Positions 6,872 through 12,068 of a DNA stretch of 12,068 nucleotides are shown piece after piece. Location: contig JALXCS010000324.1 in the NCBI GenBank assembly GCA_026990815.1, positions 1-12,068 on the forward strand, written 5' to 3'. A program made the position numbers and the translations under genes. Within the stretch, counting starts at the first letter, position 1, and each line of letters opens with the position of its first letter. This DNA comes from Methylomonas sp. Lineage in GTDB: Bacteria > Pseudomonadota > Gammaproteobacteria > Methylococcales > Methylomonadaceae. Below the pieces are notes generated by a model that searched no databases, was not told the DNA's origin, and was given only the letters and a program-made list of their open reading frames with translations.

Positions 6872-7098
6872 TTTTTGAAATCCGGACTAATTTATCTCTG
6901 AATTAATCAGAAGTTGCTATTTAATTAGATGTCACTTTGCTGTATGTTTAACATAAACCTGACTCTGGTTCAATAAAATCCTCACGCTTAAAAAGTACAT
7001 CAAAACGTATTTTCTTTGGTTTTTGCTTTTTTCGTATTAGGGATCAAGGTAAAATCTATGGTGTTCCTCGGGACTTTCCGAGAAGTATAAAATGGCAT
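6872..7098. other. Leader region of the 7099-10613 cluster
   Basis: A/T-rich non-coding sequence. It contains a small hairpin TCTGA/TCAGA (6897-6911) and a second, CTCGG/CCGAG (7067-7071 and 7078-7082), ending 17 nt before the first gene's ATG. TAAAAT at 7050-7055 could be a -10, but no matching -35 was found. No sigma-54 promoter is seen here. The cluster's promoter probably lies in this stretch but cannot be placed. Confidence 0.35.
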
Positions 7099-8388
7099 AT
7101 GAAGATGGAAAACATTAAACAAATGAAATCGCAAGGCGGTGGCTTAGGTCGATTAATCAATCGGGTTCAAACCGTGTTTGTCGGTATGCTCCGGATTTGG
7201 TCCATACCCATTGTGTTATTGCTCAGTCTGGCATCCGGGTTTACAACCTACTATGGTTTATCCCATTTTATTGTGCCTTGGATTGCATTGATTATTACTG
7301 TAGCAATTCAGTCTATTATTGTCATCTGCTCTCTTGAAATTGCCGGAATACACTGGAAGGCCAACCGCTTTCGTTATTTTACCATCATGATTTCTTTGTT
7401 GATCGCATTGGCTGCATCCATATCATTTTCCTATTTCAAGTTTTACGAGATATCGGAAAAGGACACTATCCATATCCAAAGGCTTAATCAAGTACAGCAG
7501 GATGTCAATCAATATTTGAATAAAATTACCGGTGTTAAAAACTCTATTCTTGAGCGACATCGAAAAGAATTGGAGCAAGCATCTAAAGATGTCACTCAAG
7601 CATTTTTTGGCACCCATCCTGAAATTGTGCCACGCTATAAAAATGTGGTTGGAGAAGGACCATTTTGGCGTCGATACAATCAAATTTATCAAGACAAGAA
7701 AAAAGAAAATCAGTTGCGGGCGCAGGACTTTTCTGAACTAGATAAAAAAATCCTTAATCTACAAAGTAATTTGACACAACTGGATGGGGCGCAGGATAAA
7801 GAGAGTGTTTATCAAAAGATTTTGACTCTTTTGCAGGAAGTGCAGGTTGATTTTAACCGTTTGATTTCAAGCGAAGGGGTGGAAGCTCCCAAAGCCCCCA
7901 CTCTGATGTCTTACATGCAATTTACCCAGGGAGTCAAGCCATCTTTTTCAATGTGGAAGGGTTTTTCCATGTTTGCCTTCGTTTGTGCGGCCATGGTCGA
8001 TTTTTTTACCGTTCTGTTGTCATACCGGTTGGAATTTACCGCTCCGGGGCCACTGACTGAACAGGAAGAGTCCCTGGTTTTCGAATGTCTCAGACAATTT
8101 ACCGAATTCAGAATTAACGAAAATGACGAGCTGGAAATGGTGATTGAAAAGACTGAATTGGAAAGGGCCAGGCATTATTCTGACTGGTCAAGGATGTTTG
8201 CGGTCGGATTTTTATTAAGTCGGGGTTTTCTGAGAAAAATTGATGAAAGAACCGTCGAGTTTGCTCCAAACCTTTATCCATTAATTGCAGAGCACATGGG
8301 CGATAAATTACAGGAATTAAAGGCTAAGGCAGCGTCAAAAACCAAATCTGATACAGTAAAACTGGAGGTTGTTCATGGCAATGACTGA
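7099..8388 (+). CDS. Four-helix membrane protein with periplasmic coiled-coil loop, family not recognised
   Basis: A 429-residue protein. After a basic N-terminus (1-32) come hydrophobic helices at about 36-54, 57-80 and 93-113. A loop of some 170 residues (115-285) contains two helical coiled-coil stretches (125-165 and 200-255), and a fourth helix lies at 288-308. By the positive-inside rule the loop is periplasmic and the last 120 residues cytoplasmic. The C-terminal part (LTEQEESLVFECLRQF to VEFAPNLYPLIAEHM) is a soluble helical domain that could be a winged-helix-like fold, but this is a guess. The start has no clear Shine-Dalgarno sequence; the ATG at 7105 is an alternative. Its 3' end overlaps the next gene by 14 bp, so the two proteins are probably made together. 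I cannot assign a function. Confidence 0.8.
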   Translation: MKMENIKQMKSQGGGLGRLINRVQTVFVGMLRIWSIPIVLLLSLASGFTTYYGLSHFIVPWIALIITVAIQSIIVICSLEIAGIHWKANRFRYFTIMISLLIALAASISFSYFKFYEISEKDTIHIQRLNQVQQDVNQYLNKITGVKNSILERHRKELEQASKDVTQAFFGTHPEIVPRYKNVVGEGPFWRRYNQIYQDKKKENQLRAQDFSELDKKILNLQSNLTQLDGAQDKESVYQKILTLLQEVQVDFNRLISSEGVEAPKAPTLMSYMQFTQGVKPSFSMWKGFSMFAFVCAAMVDFFTVLLSYRLEFTAPGPLTEQEESLVFECLRQFTEFRINENDELEMVIEKTELERARHYSDWSRMFAVGFLLSRGFLRKIDERTVEFAPNLYPLIAEHMGDKLQELKAKAASKTKSDTVKLEVVHGND

Positions 8389-9727
8389 AGATTCCGTTGA
8401 AGCTTGGTTACAAACACCATTCCCTGGGTCGGATAGTTCGGATCGTCCTATTTGGGATCCGGGCTTTGACCCGGAGAGAAGAATCGTTGTTTCCAGATTA
8501 GGACCGCATTATAAAGTTTTTCTCAGACCGCCAAGGTTTGTTAAGCGGTTTTATCATACGGTTTATCCTTTATTAATTGAAAACTGGAATCTTGCTACAC
8601 AAGCAAAGCTTTATGATGGTTTTTGCACAATGGATGTGGAGCTGGAAGTCCGTTTTCAGGCAACATTAAAATATGTCGAAAAAAATCTCGAGTTTTTATC
8701 CAAGATTAACGATCATATCAAGACAGTATATGAAGGTATTTTGATCGATATTCTGGATAAGGAGTTACTTGAACTGGCTGATGGGGAGTGGGTGGAAACT
8801 GGATTGAACCCAGTGGCCAGACAAATTGAAAATGCAATCAATGAAACCTTGATGCTGAAAAATATTCAATGTCGAGCATTATGCAGTTTGCAACCAAGCT
8901 TTGAAGAATTTCCTGAAGATGAGACTATTGATAGCCGTTTTGTCCAGGAATCTGTTTATCTGAATATTATTAAGAAAAATTTTGAATTCCGTGAGAAAAA
9001 GGCTCAGGAAGCCTTTCGGCAGGAGCAAAAACTGGAGCAGGAAAGACTGGAGCAGAAACGGAAATTGCTCGAACAATTGAATGAAGAGGATGAGATCGTC
9101 AGACAAAAACTGGCGATAGAGGCAGAAAATACTAAACGCCAGTTGGAAGAACAGCGTATGCATCTGGATGAGAAATTAACGCTTGAAGAAAAACTGTTGG
9201 CCGAAAAAGTCAAGCATGAAATTAAAATGAAGGACATAGAGCAGCAAGCAAAAGAAGAGGAGCAAAGACAGCTGCTTTTGCGTCAGCAACAAATTGAGCA
9301 AGAGCTATTAGAAGAGAAGTTGCAACACCAGGAGCAAATCAAGGACAGGGAAACCGAAATGGAAATTGAGCAATATGAAAAACAGCAGCGGAAATGGCTG
9401 GAAGCTAAAAGGCGTCTACAGGAGGAGAAATACCGGAATGAGGAATTATTAAGCCAGCGTGAGAGAGAAGCTGAGTTCAAAGCACAGGAACAGCACCAGT
9501 TGGAAAAGCAAAAGTTACTGGAGCAACTGCGTCAGGAGCAGCTGAAACATGAAGCGCGAATCAAGGAAATGGAACTGGAGGCTGAATTGGCTAGGCAAAA
9601 GAAACAGCACGAAACGACCCAAAAGACAGAAGATTTTCTGCGTAAGGAAATTGAGATGTTAGTCCTGGAAAAACAGCGGGCGGAGCTCAATGAAGAAATA
9701 AAAAGGGTACAGGCTATCGAAGAATAG
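8375..9727 (+). CDS. Probable SPFH-like (band 7) protein with a long C-terminal coiled coil
   Basis: A 450-residue cytoplasmic protein with no signal or membrane helix. Residues about 65-177 resemble an SPFH/band-7 domain: a DG turn followed by alternating strands (AKLYDGFCTMDVELEVRF), then helices, then an INETLMLKNIQCRALCSLQPSF strand region. The resemblance is by eye and partial. From about residue 195 to the end it is an almost unbroken Glu/Gln/Lys/Leu coiled coil of some 250 residues with repeats such as LEQERLEQKRKLLEQL, a flotillin-like architecture without the membrane hairpin. GGAGG at 8364-8368, 6 nt before the ATG, fixes the start and lies inside the preceding gene, which it overlaps by 14 bp. 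An assembly role beneath the membrane, recruited by the upstream membrane protein, is inferred. A generic coiled-coil protein is the alternative. Confidence 0.75.
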   Translation: MAMTEDSVEAWLQTPFPGSDSSDRPIWDPGFDPERRIVVSRLGPHYKVFLRPPRFVKRFYHTVYPLLIENWNLATQAKLYDGFCTMDVELEVRFQATLKYVEKNLEFLSKINDHIKTVYEGILIDILDKELLELADGEWVETGLNPVARQIENAINETLMLKNIQCRALCSLQPSFEEFPEDETIDSRFVQESVYLNIIKKNFEFREKKAQEAFRQEQKLEQERLEQKRKLLEQLNEEDEIVRQKLAIEAENTKRQLEEQRMHLDEKLTLEEKLLAEKVKHEIKMKDIEQQAKEEEQRQLLLRQQQIEQELLEEKLQHQEQIKDRETEMEIEQYEKQQRKWLEAKRRLQEEKYRNEELLSQREREAEFKAQEQHQLEKQKLLEQLRQEQLKHEARIKEMELEAELARQKKQHETTQKTEDFLRKEIEMLVLEKQRAELNEEIKRVQAIEE

Positions 9728-9749
9728 CAATATTAAAGGGTAATGAATC

Positions 9750-10613
9750 ATGAAATGGCGCAATCGCAGAAGAAGCAGTAATGTCGAAGATCGAAGAGGA
9801 TCGAGAATTTCAAGAAGGGCAAAGGGTGGTGGCATTGGTTTGATCGCTTTGGCTTTGATTGGCATGTATTTTGGCGTTGATCCAAGAATAATCATGGGAA
9901 TTGGTAGTCAACTTTCTAGTGGTGGAGAAACAGCAACGACTCAACGGGCAGATTATAAGCCATCACCCAAAGAACAGCAGCTCGGTGAATTTGTCTCCGT
10001 TGTATTAGCAGATTCAGAGGATACCTGGCATGCAATTTTTAAGCAAATGGGAAAACGTTATCAGGAGCCGAAACTGGTTTTGTTTACAGACAGGGTCCAG
10101 TCAGCTTGTGGTATGGCGGAAGCTGCAATGGGACCTTTTTATTGTCCAGGGGATGCAAAAGTTTACGTTGATTTAGGTTTCTACGAGGAATTGAAAAGGC
10201 GACACAATGCGCCAGGTGATTTTGCCCAGGCTTATGTAGTGGCCCATGAAGTGGGTCATCATGTGCAAAATCTGTTGGGGATTTCCAGCAAGGTACAAAA
10301 TGCTCGTAGCCGGATGAGTCAAGCTCAGGGCAATGAGTTGTCAGTAAGGCTGGAGCTACAAGCGGATTGTTTTGCTGGATTGTGGGCGCAATACACCCAT
10401 CGAACCAAACATGTATTGGAACAAGGGGATGTTGAAGAGGCCTTGAATGCAGCATCCGCAATTGGAGATGATCGTTTGCAAAAACAGGCAAGAGGTTATG
10501 CCTCCCCAGAATCATTTACGCATGGTACCTCCAGGCAGAGGGTGAAATGGTTTAAGCAGGGAATGCAAGCAAATAGTATTAATGATTGTGATACTTTCTC
10601 TGCCCGTTTATAG
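9750..10613 (+). CDS. ypfJ: YpfJ-type neutral zinc metallopeptidase
   Basis: A 287-residue member of the YpfJ/KPN_02809 putative neutral zinc metallopeptidase family, at the normal family length. A basic N-terminus (KWRNRRRSSNVEDRRGSRIS) precedes one membrane helix (27-45), placing the catalytic domain outside the cytoplasm. Family segments appear in order: SACGMAEAAMGPFYCPGDAKVYVD (119-141, written here as one named block), the zinc motif HEVGH (166-170, His166 and His170 as ligands, Glu167 catalytic), LELQADCFAG (201-210, likely holding the third ligand) and THGTSRQRVKWF (257-268). All key residues are intact. AAAGGG lies 9 nt before the ATG, and 22 bp separate it from the coiled-coil gene, so it is the third gene of the cluster. 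Substrates are unknown for the family. Cleavage of envelope proteins organised by the two upstream products is inference. Confidence 0.92.
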   Translation: MKWRNRRRSSNVEDRRGSRISRRAKGGGIGLIALALIGMYFGVDPRIIMGIGSQLSSGGETATTQRADYKPSPKEQQLGEFVSVVLADSEDTWHAIFKQMGKRYQEPKLVLFTDRVQSACGMAEAAMGPFYCPGDAKVYVDLGFYEELKRRHNAPGDFAQAYVVAHEVGHHVQNLLGISSKVQNARSRMSQAQGNELSVRLELQADCFAGLWAQYTHRTKHVLEQGDVEEALNAASAIGDDRLQKQARGYASPESFTHGTSRQRVKWFKQGMQANSINDCDTFSARL

Positions 10614-10654
10614 ACTACTAATCTTGAGAAACAGCGATTTCTTCAAATTATTTT

Positions 10655-10927
10655 ATGCAAATTTCCCCTGAAAGTATTGGTTATATGGCAGCAGTATTAA
10701 CAACCTCATCATTTTTACCTCAAGCTATCATGACCATAAAAACCAAAGATACCGAATCCTTGTCTTTAGGAATGTATAGCGCCTTCACATCAGGTGTTTT
10801 GCTTTGGTTGATTTATGGGATTTATATTGAAGATAAAGCGATTGTTTGTGCAAATTCCATTACTTTGGTACTTTCTGCATCAATTTTATCAGTAAAGATT
10901 TTCAATACTATCTTTAAAAACGAATAA
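10655..10927 (+). CDS. SemiSWEET (MtN3/PQ-loop) small sugar transporter
   Basis: A 90-residue, three-helix protein (about 8-27, 41-58 and 63-85), the length of bacterial SemiSWEETs, which dimerise to form a sugar uniporter. The PQ-loop motif is LPQ (21-23) in TTSSFLPQAI. It is followed by TKDTESLSLGMYSAF and GVLLWLIYGI, and the third helix carries the conserved Asn (ANSITLVLS, Asn67). The start has only a weak upstream purine stretch (GAGAAACAG, spacing too long), yet the family begins here. It lies 41 bp after ypfJ on the same strand and may be cotranscribed. Its role in relation to the upstream cluster is unclear. Confidence 0.9.
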   Translation: MQISPESIGYMAAVLTTSSFLPQAIMTIKTKDTESLSLGMYSAFTSGVLLWLIYGIYIEDKAIVCANSITLVLSASILSVKIFNTIFKNE

Positions 10928-10961
10928 ATGTATTCATTTGTTCCTAAGCCGCCTAAGGGAC

Positions 10962-10982
10962 TAAAAAAGAGTACGTTTTTTA
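10962..10982. terminator. Weak bidirectional hairpin between convergent genes
   Basis: TAAAAAA (10962-10968) pairs with TTTTTTA (10976-10982) around GAGTACG. It lies between the SemiSWEET stop and the stop of the convergent 196-residue gene, and supplies a U-run on both strands. The all-A/T stem makes it a weak terminator at best. Confidence 0.35.
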
Positions 10983-10990
10983 ATGGTTAT

Positions 10991-11581
10991 TTATTCGTCA
11001 ATATCGTTAAATTGCTTGCGTATTTTTTCTTTATATTTTCGATAAGTAATGGCATCTCCATAATCAAGGAAATGTTGGTATCGGCTGTGTATTGTGCTGA
11101 TTCGCCTGGCATGTTTAATTGGGCACCAAAATTGTTCTGTTCTTGCGGCAATCTCCTGAACGAAAGCGATTAATCCATTGAAATAGCTACAATAAGCGCA
11201 ATTAATTTTTTCAATGATATTCAAATAATTCAGGTAATGACGATCGAAAACGATATAGTCGGAACGTTTGACTTTAGGAATGCCATAAATTGGAAAGCAA
11301 ATAATGTGGTAAAAAGATACGAAAATATCTAATAGGATTGTTGGGAAAACCACAGACCAGATTACAGGTGCGCTCAGAATATGTTTAATTGGAGCTGTTT
11401 TAAAATAATCGATTAAACGCTCAAGATGCTGTTTATGTTGTTGGGCAACCGAATTTTCAAAGCAGACCTTTTTGTGTTGAATTTGATAGCCCGCAGTATC
11501 CTGCTGGCTTTGAATTTCATTAATAAGTTCTAACTCGAGGTTTTTTATTTTATTTAACAGATCATCAATAGTAGTTGCCAT
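10991..11581 (-). CDS. Conserved hypothetical membrane-associated protein with clustered cysteines
   Basis: A 196-residue protein. Residues 1-60 are polar and helical (possible coiled coil). One or two hydrophobic helices span about 66-100, and the C-terminal half is soluble. That half has a distinctive segment CAYCSYFNGLIAF (128-140), then RTEQFWCPIKHARR (147-160), then HSRYQHFLDYGDA. This pattern looks conserved, and I recall similar unnamed proteins across Proteobacteria without a function. CxxC at 128-131 plus Cys153 and His157 could bind a metal or be redox active; this is inference. The start at 11581 is chosen over an upstream ATG (11623) because AGGA lies 5 nt before it. A plus-strand open frame at 10928-11173 overlaps it and is judged a shadow. 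It appears monocistronic and faces the divergent transposase gene. Confidence 0.75.
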   Translation of the reverse strand: MATTIDDLLNKIKNLELELINEIQSQQDTAGYQIQHKKVCFENSVAQQHKQHLERLIDYFKTAPIKHILSAPVIWSVVFPTILLDIFVSFYHIICFPIYGIPKVKRSDYIVFDRHYLNYLNIIEKINCAYCSYFNGLIAFVQEIAARTEQFWCPIKHARRISTIHSRYQHFLDYGDAITYRKYKEKIRKQFNDIDE

Positions 11582-11826
11582 TTTTTTCCTGAGTTGACCG
11601 CCTTGTGCAAAATAAATATTCACTCTGAAAGGTTTTTTTAGACCGAATAGTTCTGTGAATAAAAAAAAGGGGTTGATATATGAGTCGGTTGTTTTTTTGA
11701 CTAAACGCTTCCATCATATAGAAAATTTCGGTTATATATAAATATTTTCCTGATTACGTAGAACCATCAGCCAATTCTAAAGTCGAAAAGATGAGCATAA
11801 CTCTTTGAGAAACCAGGAGGCTGACG
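11582..11826. other. Divergent intergenic region before the transposase
   Basis: A/T-rich, non-coding. It should hold the promoter of the 196-residue gene and the left end of the insertion sequence. TTGACT at 11697-11702 resembles a -35, with only a poor -10 (TAGAAA, 11719-11724) 16 bp later. No terminal inverted repeat can be named because the right end of the element lies outside the window. Confidence 0.3.
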
Positions 11827-12068
11827 ATGAGTAAAAACAAAGTTCAATTTCAACAAGGCATGAGTTTATCAAATTTCATGGCATTATACGGAACAGAGGA
11901 GCAATGCCAAACCTTTGTGTTTCGATCACGTTGGCCTGAAAGTTTTCGTTGTCCTGAGTGCGGTCATGCCAAATATTGTGAAATCCGCAGTCGTCATGTG
12001 TTTCAGTGTTATCGCTGTCATCATCAAACATCACTACTGTCAGGCACCATCTATGAACAAACCAAACT
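11827..12068 (+). CDS. IS1595-type transposase, N-terminal part cut by window edge
   Basis: The first 80 residues of a transposase in good frame. It begins MSKNKVQFQQGMSLSNFM, followed by LYGTEEQCQTFVF, and then a zinc-ribbon domain with CPEC (43-46) and CYRC (65-68), then HHQTSLLSGTIYEQT. This is the N-terminal zinc-ribbon arrangement of IS1595-family transposases (ISXO2-like DDE domain expected downstream). AGGAGG at 11815-11820, 6 nt before the ATG, fixes the start. Whether the gene is intact is unknown because the catalytic part lies beyond base 12068. Confidence 0.88.
   Translation, partial: MSKNKVQFQQGMSLSNFMALYGTEEQCQTFVFRSRWPESFRCPECGHAKYCEIRSRHVFQCYRCHHQTSLLSGTIYEQTK

Noticed and set aside
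6718..6906. A 62-codon plus-strand open frame across the inverted-repeat element
   Set aside because: It reads through the terminal repeats and hairpins, has no ribosome site, and its content is explained by the palindromic structure.
7092..7118. An 8-codon frame overlapping the start of the 429-residue gene, possible leader peptide
   Set aside because: It has no ribosome site and no regulatory codon pattern, and a frame this short is expected by chance.
8369..8374. A TTG start two codons before the coiled-coil gene's ATG
   Set aside because: The TTG lies directly against the GGAGG ribosome site, while the ATG at 8375 has proper 6-nt spacing.
9004..9720. Tandem DNA repeat in the coiled-coil region
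   Set aside because: The repetition is at the level of heptad composition (Glu, Gln, Lys, Leu). No repeated DNA unit of fixed length is visible.
7099..9727. The two coiled-coil genes as a Zorya, MotAB-like or other known anti-phage motor
   Set aside because: The helix count partly fits, but no MotA/ExbB core, no peptidoglycan-binding domain, and no helicase or nuclease partner is present.
10084..10515. A 143-codon minus-strand open frame
   Set aside because: It lies entirely opposite the catalytic domain of the YpfJ peptidase, whose motifs are intact, so it is a shadow frame.
10928..11173. An 81-codon plus-strand open frame right after the SemiSWEET gene
   Set aside because: Most of it is antisense to the 196-residue gene, which has a ribosome site and a family-like conserved segment. 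The plus frame has no ribosome site and resembles no family I know.

Overview
The window looks like the chromosome of a Gram-negative, probably gammaproteobacterial host. The grounds are a tripartite efflux outer-membrane factor, a PspA-type envelope-stress module under a sigma-54 activator, a YpfJ-type metallopeptidase, and moderately low G+C (low 40s by eye, not computed). The gene mix and the IS1595-type transposase would fit an aquatic gammaproteobacterium such as a methanotroph. That is only an impression and no gene here proves it. No rRNA, tRNA or CRISPR array was seen.

Layout. (1) Positions 1-2003, minus strand: an efflux operon with a NodT-type outer-membrane lipoprotein first, then a membrane-fusion adaptor cut by the window edge. 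Two palindromes sit just upstream of the first gene. (2) Positions 2162-5852: a divergent phage-shock-like module. On the minus strand a PspA/IM30 protein is followed by a large multi-pass membrane protein. On the plus strand is a sigma-54 activator with an unusual N-terminal domain. The intergenic region carries a well-formed -24/-12 promoter facing pspA, and a perfect inverted repeat about 105 bp upstream of the predicted start site that overlaps the activator's own candidate -10. (3) Positions 5999-6664, minus strand: a YIP1-family membrane protein. (4) Positions 6708-6871: a compact, highly structured 164-bp element with perfect 26-bp terminal inverted repeats (MITE-like). (5) Positions 7099-10613, plus strand: a tight three-gene cluster of a four-helix membrane protein with a periplasmic coiled-coil loop, a probable SPFH-like coiled-coil protein, and a YpfJ-type membrane zinc peptidase. 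A SemiSWEET sugar transporter follows. (6) Positions 10991-11581, minus strand: a conserved protein of unknown function with clustered cysteines. (7) From 11827 to the right edge: the start of an IS1595-type transposase.

How they may work together (inference). Nearly every gene is an envelope gene. The PspA module resembles the enterobacterial Psp circuit in promoter class, divergent layout and likely autoregulation. It differs in having a large polytopic membrane protein where PspB/PspC would be, and an activator with an extra domain of about 190 residues. The three-gene cluster at 7099-10613 recalls known pairings of SPFH scaffolds with membrane metalloproteases (HflK/HflC with FtsH, stomatin-like proteins with NfeD proteins), but here the pieces are different. 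It is the best candidate in the window for an undescribed system.
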